From the NCBI GenBank assembly GCA_012932295.1, contig JAAONU010000009.1:12441796-12505795 (forward strand): a stretch of 64,000 nt of DNA, given 5' to 3'. Shown piece by piece: positions 11,389-22,731 of the stretch (its first letter is position 1; the number at the start of each line of letters is the position of its first letter). A program made the translations under genes and the position numbers. Under the pieces are notes generated by a model, which made no database searches, was not told the DNA's origin, and was given only the letters and a program-made list of their open reading frames with translations. Origin of the DNA: Cyclina sinensis (lineage: Eukaryota > Mollusca > Bivalvia > Venerida > Veneridae).

Positions 11389-12364
11389 GGTCTAGCTGGG
11401 ATTCAGATCTGTGGATTTCCCTATGTTTTTGTCTGTATTCTACTGAGATTAACCAAGCCTTTCTGGTTTATCTCTGTTCTCGGGATGACATATCTTTTAT
11501 TGATTTAACGTATCCATGTTCTCTTCGCTTGTAGTTTCGATTCTTTGCTCTTTGCTTATATTGTTCGTGCAATGCTTGGCCATTTCTCTGTCTCTGATGC
11601 CGTTTTGCCATTCTCGCTTTAGCTGTAAGAGGCATGCTCAAGTATTCTCTTTCATAGAAATAAATATTCCGTCTTTTGTGTTATGTTTGCTGTCTCACAA
11701 ATTACACACGCATGTAGCCAGGTCTCTATCTCTTTCCTGCTCCTTTCAGGAGAACCAAATTGTAAAATGTTGTCTCACCTGCAGCCATAAATTATATAGA
11801 GATTGTTCATCGAAGTCTTGCATTTTGTAATTAGAAAAAAAAAGTATTCAAATGATGGAACAGTTTGTTCTGCTAAAAATGACTGATATGCAATCTCCTA
11901 TTACCATTAGCAATAATTAAAATAATAATTAACATGATAATGATAAAACGACCCATGTTAGACATGTCCATGCCCCAGCCGGAGCAATGTTGCCAATGGT
12001 GTCTTGGCGAAGGGAGAAAATCTTCTTTTTTCAAGTACTCTGTCTCTGAGTGAAATATCAACTAAATCCCCAGTGGTATTAAGATGTGTTTGGAATAGTT
12101 TATGACGATATTTTATTTTATGCCTACCAATGAAATATAGGGAAATATCAGTGAGATAAAAGTGATAATACACTGTTTTGAATCAGTTAATTACCATTTT
12201 GATAATACATGTTTGTGCCCGAACTATTGAATATTAAGTATTAGTCCGCTTTTATAATTAAAGTATGTATGGCAAAATTCAATAAATATTGATAAACTGT
12301 GTAGACAAAAATAAATGTTATTTGATGAAAGTGTATTCAGTTTATTTCAGCAGAAGTAAAGTTA

Positions 12365-14605
12365 TCATATGTAGTCCTTTAGCTCTACACCAACGCTACC
12401 ATTTCCTTGCAAAAAGGATTGTAAGTCGTTCAAAAATAATGAAGAGAGTGCAGGCGAAAGATTTTCACCCTGTCTAACCCCCATTTCCGAAAGGAAGGTA
12501 GGGGAAGTAGAACCAATAAGGGAGATGCATGACTTGATGTTTTTATACATATTTATAATAACGTCATAGAATCTACCATTAATGTGATTTTGTAATAATT
12601 TGTGCCATAAACCAACCCTCCAGACTTTGTCAAAGGCCTGGGAAAAATCAACAAATGCACAGTATAGTTTTGACGCTTTTTCTTAAGTAATTCAATCAAC
12701 AAATGTAAAGTAAGTATAAGGTCGGAACAGCAGTACCCTTTACGGAATCCTGCTTGATTTTCCAAAGTATGCCACTAAACTCTAGATAATTTGTTAAGCG
12801 AGAATAAAGAATTGACGTGAAAAGCTTTCCTAGATTACTTAGTATTGTTATGGGTCGATAATTACTGGGATCTTCAGGATTCCCTTTATTTTTGTATATT
12901 GGTAAAATGTTGCCTTCAAGCCAGCTATTCGGAAGTATGCTACTGTCAAAAACGCAATTAAAAAGCTTAACATAAATAGGCATCAGTTTAGTTTGTGTAT
13001 TTTTCAGATATTCATGTAATATATTATCTACAGGACTTGGTGCTTTATCATTTTTCAAATTTTTATGCTTTTTGAAATTTCTTCCTCGGTAATAGAAGAA
13101 TTAAGATAATCGTTAAATTCGTGATGCATATTATTGTCATTAAAAAGTCATCATTATCGACATTAATATTGTCAGTATTTATGTTTTTGAAATGATTGTA
13201 AAAATCATCAAGTGTTGGGATAGGTCCTGTTTTTTGTTTCGGTTTTAACTTATTTAGATAGCTCCAATACTTTTTGGGACTCTTATCATGAAGGTTACGA
13301 AGTTTGTTTGCATTGACATGTTTGTATTTATCAATATAGAAATTCATTGTACGTTTATAATTTTTGCTAGCATTTCTCAGCCTTAATTTATTGTCATTAC
13401 TTGGATCTTTACGATAGCATTCTCTAGCATGATGATAATTTTTTCGTGATTGATGACATCTATGGCCACACCATTCATTATTTTGCCTTTTATGTGTGAA
13501 CTGGCATTTACTATGTCTTGGAAAAGTTTTGTTAGCAGCGTTTTGGAATAATTCTTGTACTTTTTCGGATAATAAGTCAACAGTTTCTTGTGAATGTGGA
13601 AATGTATGTAACTGTGATAAGATTTGTTCTATTTGTGACGAGTCGATATTATTTATGAAATCTTCGGCGTTAACATTATTCCATTTTGTTTTTTCTGAAA
13701 GATTTTTGCTTTTGCGCGGTTCTGGAATTACACAATTTGTTTTAATTTTTAAATGCAGGGCACTGTGTCCGTCCGAAAATAACGAGTCAGTTTCAAGGAT
13801 CTGAAAATCGATAATAAGTTTGAAGCATTCTGCAGTGGAAACAACATAGTCTATTGCAGATTTTTCTCGGAATGTGAACTGACCAATGTTCTTATCTTTG
13901 TGAAGTCTAGAATTTACTATAAAAAGGTTATTGTTGCGGCAAATATCAATAAGTCGAAAGCTGTGCGTATTAGTCTTGTGATCACGCGAATTTCGATAGA
14001 GAGGAATTCCAAGATTTTCGAGAATTGTGTATTTATCGAGTGAGGCTAGTATTTCATCCTCCATATCAAAAATATTGTTAAGATGCGGGTCTGAAGAAAT
14101 TAAATCTTTCAATTCAGCTACTCTTGAGTTCCATTCTCCGGTTAACAGAACATAGTTGTACTTGCTACACATCGAACTAATTTCGGTTTCGAACTGCAGT
14201 AGATCGTCCTCATTAATAAAACGAGAATTTTCTGGCGACAAATAAACAGCCGCTATCATAACATCCTCATCAAAAAACAAAACATCTTTCTTAATTAAAA
14301 ACCATAATGCATATTCTGAATCAGTTTTAATAATTTCTACATATGGGACCAAACTATCGCGAATATACAGACCAATACCTCCGCTTTTCCTATAATATTT
14401 TTGTCATCTATTTTTTGCAAAATACGTAAACCCGTCAATATCTACAATATCATTTATATCAGTGTGAGTTTCTGAAATAGAGAATATATCATAAGTTCTA
14501 ATAAATGCAACAAAGTCTGGATAACTCAAACGTTTCTTTAAACCATTCACATTTAACGCACACAGCTTAATTTCACTTTTGGCAGACCCCCTACGGTCCT
14601 ATGCA
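12365..14605 (-). pseudogene. LINE-A ORF2: APE endonuclease plus partial reverse transcriptase
   Basis: The endonuclease starts near 14,605 with LCALNVNGLKKR (catalytic Asn region) and ISETHTD (catalytic Glu). It continues through GGIGLYIRDSLVPYVE, LLTGEWNSRVAE, SAIDYVV and FSDGHSALHLKIK, the last being the terminal DxH block. The usual GDFN block reads GEWN here, a change at a catalytic Asp. The reverse transcriptase follows: NDKAPSPVDNILHEYLKN, NPEDPSNYRPITILSNLGK, the palm block around 12,670 in mixed frames, and MGVRQGENLSP. The YADD block is gone. Breaks: a stop at 14,404-14,406 and frame changes near 13,142, 13,062, 12,785 and 12,685. The intact protein would nick target DNA and copy the element RNA into it. 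Confidence 0.85.
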
Positions 14606-14618
14606 ATGGTATTTTCAA

Positions 14619-15697
14619 CTAATTTAGCACGATCACTGTCCCATGGCCGCATGATTTCGGTATCCTTTGGGTCACGTGGCAGTGGATTACGATTTGGTGT
14701 AATCGGAGCATGACTTCTCGGAGGACGAGACCTAGACGGTGACCTGGATTCTGTCTGCGTGTCGAGCTACCGTTAGTCGGCGGTGGGTCGCGGGTGTCCT
14801 CATTTCGATCTGTTTGTGATAATCGCTTATCTCGGAGTTCACGAGTTTCACGGGACTTTCGAGCGATATTTACAATTTCGCTACTTTGCCAGATATCGTA
14901 CTTCGGTATTCTGCTTCCGCTCATGATGTTATCCCAATCAGAAAAAGCGTTCACCACAATTTTACCACCTAGCAGAAATTTGGCAGGATAAACAATCTTT
15001 ACACCATCATCAGGATACTCTTGTCGAAGTTGTTTATAGCGGGGCCATATTTTCTTCCTAGCAGCCACTAATTCTGAGGGGTAGTCTCTATTAATATGAA
15101 AATCAGTGTTTTTCAGCTTTTTTGCACATGAAAGTATAGTTACAGTATCTGCATAATCTTTGAAAGCTACAATGATAGCGCGATGACTTCCTTTCTTGTA
15201 CCGGCCGAGACGGTGAGCTCTCTCCATGCCAACAGCAGTGTGTATACCAAGATTAGAGAGCAGAAATTCAGAGATTTTCTCAAAGCAATTTTCATTTCTA
15301 GATTCACTGAACCCACCGAAAATCAGATTGTTCCTGCGTTGGCGGGCTTCGTTATCGATTGACCTATATTGTAGGAGTTTTAACTGTTCCTCGTGTGTTT
15401 GTAAGCAATTGTACGCTTGATCGACTTTTTCATTCAATTTCAAATACTTGTCAATGTTGCTATCAATTTTATTCATGGTTGATTCGATTTGCAAAGATTT
15501 GCAAAGATTTCATTGTACACAATTGAAAGTTTATTATCTGTACTCATATTTTGAAAATCTGATAAATTTATCATCCCACCAGTACCACTTTGACCACTAC
15601 TACTCAGTCTAGAGCGTTTTTCGGGTTTCTTACGAAGCACTTGACTCCAAACACCATCATTTTCACCTATACTGAAGCACATGTTTTCATCTGCCAC
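14619..15697 (-). pseudogene. LINE-A ORF1 (RNA-binding chaperone-type protein), frameshifted
   Basis: The N-terminal part (15,697-15,473) begins at an ATG, MADENMCFSIGENDGVWSQV. The frame then changes at a duplicated 10-mer (GCAAAGATTT twice, 15,491-15,510), and the rest runs 15,494-14,619. The second part shows a predicted coiled coil (MNKIDSNIDKYLKLNEKVDQ and onward) and then an L1-type RRM and C-terminal domain: RRNNLIFGGFSESRNENC, ERAHRLGRY, SHRAIIVAFKDYADTVTILS and VAARKKIWPRYKQLR. Proteins of this kind trimerise, coat their own transcript and act as nucleic acid chaperones in the retrotransposition particle. The C-terminal tail after IWQSSEIV is low complexity and basic. The single frameshift inactivates this copy. 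Confidence 0.8.
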
Positions 15698-15720
15698 ATC
15701 ACTATCACCCTAACACGCCG

Positions 15721-16250
15721 AACGAATTCGAGGTAGAAACTGGGGGGATGGGGTGGGATAATGTCACTCTGGGAGGTGGCCATCTTACCAAGGACAATGT
15801 TCAAGTTTTCAGTTTAACTCTGTTGTAGTCTGGCTTAGAAATGTTAAATTTTCTTTGCTGATCCACGGTGACAAAAATAAACGTCCGCCTATTACCAAAA
15901 CCGGAACCGGAAAAAAAGGAATTAAAATATTTAACTGCATGGAAGCTACTAATAAGTAAAACCATTGAGACTTGCTAATTGGAAGCAATTATTACATAAT
16001 GTTTTCACAAGTGTGACTGATCAAAAGGAATTCAATCAATTTGTACGAACAATTGCATTAAAATTTTACTAATTGTCTCAACTTTAACATCGATTGGATC
16101 ATAAAAAGTGTTAATTGCTTTGTTTTGACGGCTATGCAGAATATACAAGGTTCCCTTTTGGGTAGGTTAATATGCATAAATCCCACAGGGTAAGGCGTGA
16201 TTTATAGATCTTTGACATTTCATTGGGTATTAATTTATAAGCAGACACAA
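15721..16250. other. No gene recognised; possible LINE-A 5' leader
   Basis: Directly upstream, in minus orientation, of the LINE-A ORF1 ATG. The stretch near 15,735-15,780 is GC-richer (GGGGGGATGGGGTGGGATAA) and may belong to the element's 5' UTR, but no target-site duplication could be paired because the element's 3' end is missing. Confidence 0.4.
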
Positions 16251-16255
16251 ATCTG

Positions 16256-16541
16256 AGCCTGCCCGCTTAGCTCAATAGGTAGAGCACTCGATTAGTAATA
16301 CATCGGTCGTTGTTTCGACCCCTGGGCAGGGCAAAATTTCTCCGTGACTATTGTACTCAGACATTGTGTCTTATGTTCATTTGTCTCTCACCGCTGATTC
16401 AGAGTAGATCATGTGGGAACAGTAGTCAGTCACTTGCGGAGAAATTTGCAATTACTGGTTAGTTACCCAGGAAAACCGGTTAGGTGGACTGATCGCCGAG
16501 ATATAACATATGTTGAAATCGGCGTTAAACTAAAAAAAAAT
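16256..16541 (+). mobile_element. SINE-B with tRNA-like head and A-rich tail
   Basis: The head at 16,258-16,333 contains an exact pol III A box, TAGCTCAATAG (16,268-16,278), and a near-consensus B box, TGTTTCGACCCC (16,311-16,322). The anticodon-loop region reads ATTAGTAAT, suggesting a Thr-type ancestor, but the anticodon stem no longer pairs, so this is not a functional tRNA. The body runs through GACTGATCGCCGAGATATAA and GAAATCGGCGTTAAAC to a short A run at 16,541. From memory this body resembles the RUDI/V-SINE type described in molluscs; that name needs a database check. Confidence 0.75.
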
Positions 16542-16599
16542 CTGTGCTTAATGGACATGCCATATTATTATTTTCAAACAACATACCAACGTAAAAATA

Positions 16600-17185
16600 C
16601 ACTGTAGTGTGAATTTCCATTCCAGTGAAACAAATGTTAACACACGTAGTGGAAAACGAATTTCATTTTCTGCTTGTATGTCCATTATATAGAGAATTGA
16701 GATTAAAATGCCTACCAAGATATTACTGTTCGTGGCCAAACTTACAAAAATTTAAAAATTTAATGAAATATACTCAAAAAGTTATAATGAATAAAATAGC
16801 AAAATTTGTATTTTTAGCTAGCGTTAAGTGTGATAACATGGAAAACTGAAATGCGACCTCTATAGAAATATGATAACTTGTTTATACTAATAAAAGCCTA
16901 TATGATATTTAAATTTCATTTTTCATATGTTACTTTCTTAAATCATAACAAGATTTTGTCTATTTTGTTTGTTAAATCGGTGTACTCATACCTCATCATA
17001 TTTTTTTCTCATGATTTGCTCATACCAATGTTTGTTTGTTAAAATTTTGTATTTATACACCATCATACTTTTCTCATGATCTGCTTATATCTATGTATCT
17101 AATACCGCCATACAATATTTGATAATGGCGATGAACATGTATATATGTTTTTGCATAATAAACTATTGAACTTGAACTTGAACAT
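16600..17185 (+). mobile_element. 3' end of a LINE (C-terminal domain plus 3' UTR)
   Basis: The frame ending at the TGA at 16,847-16,849 reads VENEFHFLLVCPLYRELRLK, then CLPRYYCSWPNLQKFKNLMK and FVFLASVKCDNMEN. This is the Cys/His-containing C-terminal segment found after the RT in many bivalve-type LINEs. A 3' UTR of about 320 bp follows and closes with TTGAAC three times in tandem (17,166-17,183), a short-repeat tail typical of target-primed insertions. The upstream RT is missing, as expected for 5' truncation. SINE-B abuts its 5' edge. Confidence 0.75.
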
Positions 17186-17189
17186 TAGG

Positions 17190-17750
17190 TCACCTAACTT
17201 CACTTCAATTTTACTACACTTAAATGACAAAGAATTTATTTATGACGTGATCATCAAGTGAGAAAGTGTTACACAACGTGTAAAAACAAGGAGGAGATAG
17301 TTTTATTTAAAACCACAACATGGAAGAAATTGGAATAATTATTAATCACATTCTCTGCTAAGGTAAACTTACAACCCGTTCTACCGGCACACAGTTGGAA
17401 TTTTCTAATAAAAATTATGAAGTAATCGCATTATCTGTTTTTAAATTTACAATTTATGGCATGTTTATTTTTTATAAGTGTGCCTTAATTGTGTTTTTTG
17501 CACATGTGGTTTAGTGTTATTTTTGCATTTAAAAACGGATGTGTTATGAGCAGTGTAATTCTGTACAGTAGGGATAAATCTACGTCACAGCCAAAAATTG
17601 CGGCGGAAACTACCGATGTCGAAACGAACGCAGTCGATCATCACAGCCACGTTTTTTCTTATCAAAAGCAATATTTTCACAAATTTGTAATTAAACCATT
17701 AAATCAGTACATTATGATTATTTTGATAAGACAAAGTTGCTATAGTCGTG
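17190..17750. other. No gene recognised
   Basis: AT-rich spacer between the LINE 3' tail and the repeat field. The 89-codon ORF at 17,489-17,758 has no recognisable motif. Confidence 0.45.
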
Positions 17751-17759
17751 TCCAATGAC

Positions 17760-18580
17760 CTTTAATGTACTCTGTCGTTGTGTGAAATATGAACTAAATT
17801 CTTCAGGAGTCTTTGAGTTGTGTTTATTGGGGCATAATTCAAGACAAAGAAAGTAGAATTGTGGTTCTGAACAATGCACTTCCCCTTGAGACCCTCTATC
17901 ATTGTATTCAATATGAATAAACTCCTTTTAAAAAAATTGGATTTGTGCTCAGGAGAAGTCAAGTATATGTTAAGCATTAATAATAACATAATAAGGGAGG
18001 TCATTCAAAATAGAAGCAAGAAAGAGTTATGGTTCATGCACAATGCACTTCCTCTTTGTGTTTCCTATCAGCTTGTGAAAGATTAACAAAAACCATAATA
18101 AAGTTGTGAAGTCACCTTCGCAGACTAGAATCTATAACTAAAATGAAAGGATAAAATTGAAAAAAAAAACCTGGGACAAGACAGAGTTACATTTCTTGCA
18201 TATTGCACACTCGCTTAATGTACTCTATCATTGTGTGAAACACCAACTTATCCCTTCAGTTGGTTTTTAGTTGTGTTTTGCACATACTTATAGGAATACA
18301 ATAAAGGGATGTAGTTCAAGAACGAGGCAAGACAGAGTTATTTTTTTAACACACTGCACTCCCCATTGAAATCCTCTATTGAATTCCCTTATATCCTTTA
18401 GGAATAACGCTCCGGAGAAGCAAAGTATACAAAAACGAAGTAATTTGAAAATCGAGCCAGCTAGAGTTTTGACCCTCGTACAATGCACTTTTCTTTGAGG
18501 CCTTTTATTATGTTAAGGCTTTAACAAATTCCCCTCAACAGTGTAAGAGTTATGTGTCGGACATAAGTGTCACGGACGGA
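17760..18580. repeat. Strongly diverged tandem repeat, about five units
   Basis: Landmarks of the type AGACAGAGTTA...TTCTTGCA...AATGCACTTCC...CTCTATCA recur, with the AATGCACTT core near 17,872, 18,041, 18,201, 18,351 and 18,481. Unit spacing is 130-170 bp because of indels. The pattern belongs to a class of dispersed repeats common in molluscan DNA, by recall. No coding sequence. Confidence 0.7.
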
Positions 18581-18699
18581 TGGACGGTCTGAAAATAATT
18601 TATATCGCAAAGTTTTTTAGGCTATTCAATAATGACTTAGTAAAACATGCGTGTACTCTGCTTATATTTTCTAAATAATGATAGAGGTCAATCGGGAAA

Positions 18700-19432
18700 T
18701 GTGTGTTTCAGCACGTAAGCTCTATATTCTTGGAAAATTTGAAAAAAAACCAAAATTCTTGTACAATTACAGGTGCTTATAAACATTGTCCTTAACATTA
18801 AGGAGTCTAAAATGCTTTTTTGCTCAATCAGCGGGCAAAACTCTGTCGATCTCAAATAAATATGCATCAAACACCCAGGTGCATTAGTTTACAAGCTGAC
18901 AACTATTCTTAGATTTTTAGGGGCTCTAGCAGTTATCATTTGTAGTTACACGTGACACCGTTTAAAAATGCTATTTTAGTTTTTGCTTAATCAGGGGACA
19001 TAAATCTGCCAATCTCCAATAAATTTGCGTCAAAATACCCAGCTGCATACGTTCACGTGCTGACAAATATTCTTAGAAAGTTTCATGGCTCTAGCAGTTA
19101 TACGTTAAGTTACAGGCGAAACAAGTCTAAAATGCTATTTTAACTTAGTCAGGGGGCATAACCCTGCCGATCTCCAATAAGTTTGCGTCAAAATACTCAG
19201 GTGCGTAAGTTCACATGCTGACAACTATTCTTAGAACGTTTCATGGCTGTAGCAGTTACACCTTTGGAGTTACACGAGACACAAATATAAAAATGCTATT
19301 TTTTGCTTAATCAGGGGGTATTAGTCTGCTGATCTCGAATAAATTTGCGACAAAATACCCAGGTGCATAAGTTCACATGCTGACAACTACTTTTAGAAAG
19401 TTTCATGGCTCTAGCAGTTATAAAAGTGGTAG
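18700..19432. repeat. 162-bp tandem repeat, about 4.5 copies
   Basis: The landmark CTCTAGCAGTTA occurs at 18,924, 19,089, 19,247 (as CTGTAGCAGTTA) and 19,409. Each copy is preceded by TGCTGACAACTATTCTTAGA-like sequence and AATACCCAGGTGCAT. Periods are 165, 158 and 162 bp. A fifth, more degraded partial copy begins the array near 18,700. Units of about 160 bp are typical of the tandem cores of several non-autonomous bivalve elements, so this may be such a core without recognisable ends. Confidence 0.9.
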
Positions 19433-19434
19433 GG

Positions 19435-21540
19435 GCATAAAATTATTGTAAATAGTTGTTTTATTGTATTTGTATAAGAACACCCTATAATGCAAAGCTG
19501 GACATAGTGACATAGAAGGCGCAAAATAAAAATGAATCACTGGATAAAGGTTTATTTCATTCTGGTATAAGAAGGCTTGAAATGCAAAGATTTAATCTAT
19601 TTTCAAATGTTACTATGTAGACTTCTGCAGAGAAAATTTTAATGTCGACTTTCAACTGTGTCATTTCTTTCCAAAATCCTGAATAAAGCCCTAATTTTGC
19701 TTAAAAGAGGACTGAAATGGACTCCCCAACACTAATATAAACATTTTGTCTTTACTTAAAAGAAACGATACTTTAAAGCCCCTACATCTGCCTTAGAAAC
19801 AATCATTTTAGTAAATAAAAAGAGTAGCCAGGCGGTTTCCTTATCGGATACATGGCATTTAAGGGCTATGTCTGCTCAGCATTCTCGCAAAACTGCAATA
19901 CCTGTTTGGAATTTGAGAATATAACCATTTTTAACAGGGTTGCTTGCAGCCTGTTCAGTGTTAGCAGTTATCTTGCCTCTTGTCACGCTCCGTGGATTTA
20001 GATAACAACAAATTCCAGGCGGAGTACGATTACTTGAGATTGCTGCGCTAAACAATGTTGTTCTTGAACTTCATTTCGTTTGTGACCAAAAGAGAAAGTG
20101 AAAACCAGTTTGTTTAATGTATCTGCAGCAAAATAGGTGTAAAAGTGTGTGTAACTTGAAGATACGAGCCGAAAAGATAGGGATATACAAATCCCATTCA
20201 GGGTTAAGCACTTTGTTTGTTCGCGATATTTAATTGGTCCATCAATTTGCTGATTTAAAAACAGTCACAAGCAATCCTAGCACACACTAAGACCGCAAAC
20301 ACACAATGTTTTATTACCATCTTGGTAATTCTCCAAGGTATCAATTACAACGTCGACAATCTAGTAGTTGTCAAAGATGATGCATATAACCGTAGTGGCC
20401 ATGAAAGTAGCTATGAAATGGCAATGAAATGTTGGTTTTAAGCGAGAAAATCGATATGAGACAGGACATAATGACTCTAACATGTTTGCAAAAGACATCG
20501 TGTATAGATGTTTTTCCAAACATAAAACATAACAAACAGCTTCCCTGTACTCAGTACTGGCATCGGAGTAGTACCCGCACAAAAGTCAAGTCTTTTTCTG
20601 AATACTTCTGCAAAAGGCAGATTGTCTAATATTTTGTACACTCCATGTTAAACTTCAGTTCGCTTTACCTATTTGTTGGGATTTTCAGGAGTCCTAAATT
20701 TAGTACAGAGCTGTTGTGGGGCCCGGAATAAGGATTCGGAATTTACTCTGTAATTTCAGTAAGAGCGACATATATCACATATTGGAAATACATTTTTAAA
20801 GATACAGACATCTGTTTTATCCATGATTACTTGGGGAAACGCATAAATAAAGTTTTTGGTGCAGTTCAATGAAAACAATATCGATACTTACGCTACAAGA
20901 TCATTTCCAAACAGATAGATTTACATTCATTGAAACGCTTCTTTCGTAGATGACTGCTGTCAAGGGATGTTTGGTGCTTAATTATTTTACGTAAAGTATC
21001 GTTTTAAAGGATTTTTGCTTGTACATTTACTTTTTACAGTGTTGTCTATGTCCTTTTGTTCAAATTCATTTGATGGGCATCAATTTGGAAAGACTTCTTG
21101 TGTTGTTCTTTCGGCGCTATAAGCTCTTTGTTTATAAATAATAGGACTTCGGATAAGTCGTTAACCTCCCCGGTTATCCCGGAAATACAAACTAAGGCAG
21201 AAAATTATCAACTCAGAGGAAACGTGCCCTTTTTCTCCTTTCTCCCGCCTTTCAACACACATCTAAGCAAAAACTATTGTTATATTCTGCATTGAATGTG
21301 TTATGAAGCTTCTTTCAAATTGGCTGTAAAAGTCAGCAAGTTTCATGATACAGATAATTTAATATTTGCTTTTTTCTCTTTGTCTCTGTGCAATATCTGT
21401 TGTAATAATTTCATTATAAGCGACTGCATATGGATGATAACAATTAATACAATTATAATTTGAAGAAAATGGCAATATATCTTAAAATTTCATTGTATTA
21501 TTCTATACTATGTGGTTTATGAAAGATGGTAACTACAAAT
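19435..21540. other. No gene recognised
   Basis: AT-rich, with short ORFs lacking known motifs (for example plus 21,098-21,295 and minus 20,582-20,361). No repeat, RNA gene or splice-site pair could be supported. Confidence 0.5.
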
Positions 21541-21566
21541 GAACGGGGATGGCAGCAAAGAAGATA

Positions 21567-22731
21567 GGCCAGAATAGGTTTTTGGAACGTTAATGGTTGG
21601 AGTGTTGTGCAAAATAGTGACAATTTTAATGTTAGGGAACAATGTGCTCTATTTTTAGATTTTGATATTTTAGGTATAGCTGAGTCACATCTTAGAAATA
21701 ATGATGCTATATATTTATCTGGTTACTCCTGGTTTGGAAATAATAGAAAAAATATTCATGTTAATGCAAGATCAGGGTCAGGGGGTGTGGGTTTTCTTAT
21801 TAAAGATGATTTATTAAACCTGTATGACATAAATATTGTTGATGACAGTTTTGATGGTATTTTATGGTTGAAATTTGAAAGTAAAATCTCAAATGAAAAA
21901 ATTTATGCTTGTGTATGCTACTTACCACCTATTAATTCGTCAAGACAAGCTGATGTACAGGATTTTTATGACAATCTTTTAGCTGGTATCTATATGTTTC
22001 AAAATGATGGCATGCTATTCATATGCGGGGATTTAAATAGTCGTATTGGTGATAGTTTTGACTACATTGCTGGTGTTGATAATTTACCTGAAAGAGATAT
22101 TGTTGATTATAAGTCAAATATGTATGGTGATTGTTTAATAGATTTTCTTATTGACAGTAACATGTGTGTTCTTAATGGTAGAAATAGTGATAACAATGAT
22201 TTTACCTCTGTATCCACTAAGGGATGTTCTGTAGTGGACTATTGCTTCGTTCAGCACGAGTATTTGCATAGATTTTCTAACTTCACAGTCAAAAGGTCTA
22301 CACAGCTCATAGATGAGATAAGTACAGTGAATGGTTTGTCTGCTGTGTCTATTCCGGATCACTCTGTATTATCATGGACTGTGCAGTTAGGGAATTCATG
22401 TGAAAACACTGCGGAACAATCCGCCAGAAGTCATAATGTCAATGTTACATTTGATAAGTTTGATTTAAAGGGTATTCCTGAAAATTTTATGTGTTCAGAT
22501 GATGTTATAAATAGTATTCACCAATGTATTTTTAAACTAGAACAAAGTTTACAAGAGCTAAGTGATGTAGATACTGCATATGCAGATATTTGTCATAATA
22601 TTAGGCATGAAATGTATAGTAAAGTTCCATTTAAGAATATTAAAGTTAACAGTGGAACGTCTAATAAGAAAAGAAAAATAGGGAAACCATGGTGGAATAA
22701 CAACTTATCTTGCCTTTGGAATACTGTCTGA
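21567..22731 (+). pseudogene. LINE-B ORF2, APE endonuclease part
   Basis: The frame is open from the stop at 21,564 and reads ARIGFWNVNGWSVVQ (Asn motif), LGIAESHLRNND (Glu motif), SGSGGVGFLIKDD, CVCYLPPINSS, LFICGDLNSRIGDSF (GDxN motif), GCSVVDYCFV and VSIPDHSVLSW (DH motif). All catalytic blocks of an apurinic-type endonuclease are present in order over about 270 codons. The enzyme nicks target DNA so that its 3' OH primes reverse transcription. The linker to the RT follows until a frameshift near 22,728 (CLWNTV then SDDAESNWLKCN in the next frame). There is no clear ATG at the start; the first in-frame candidate would be internal. Confidence 0.88.

Larger units (their letters stand above)
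12350..15720 (-). mobile_element. LINE-A: APE-type non-LTR retrotransposon, 3' end missing
   Basis: On the minus strand the order is ORF1 (15,697-14,619), then ORF2 with an APE endonuclease (about 14,605-13,700) and reverse transcriptase (about 13,060-12,365). The element stops being recognisable right after the RT block GVRQGENLSP...FLNDLQSFL...GVELKDYI, so the YADD block, thumb, C-terminal domain and 3' UTR are absent. Target-primed insertion normally leaves 5' truncations, so loss of the 3' side points to a later deletion or rearrangement at about 12,350. The clade cannot be fixed by eye; an RRM-like ORF1 with this endonuclease and RT occurs in L1-like and related groups. Confidence 0.9.

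Noticed and set aside
16258..16333. Possible functional tRNA gene
   Set aside because: The anticodon stem does not pair and a SINE body with an A-rich end follows.
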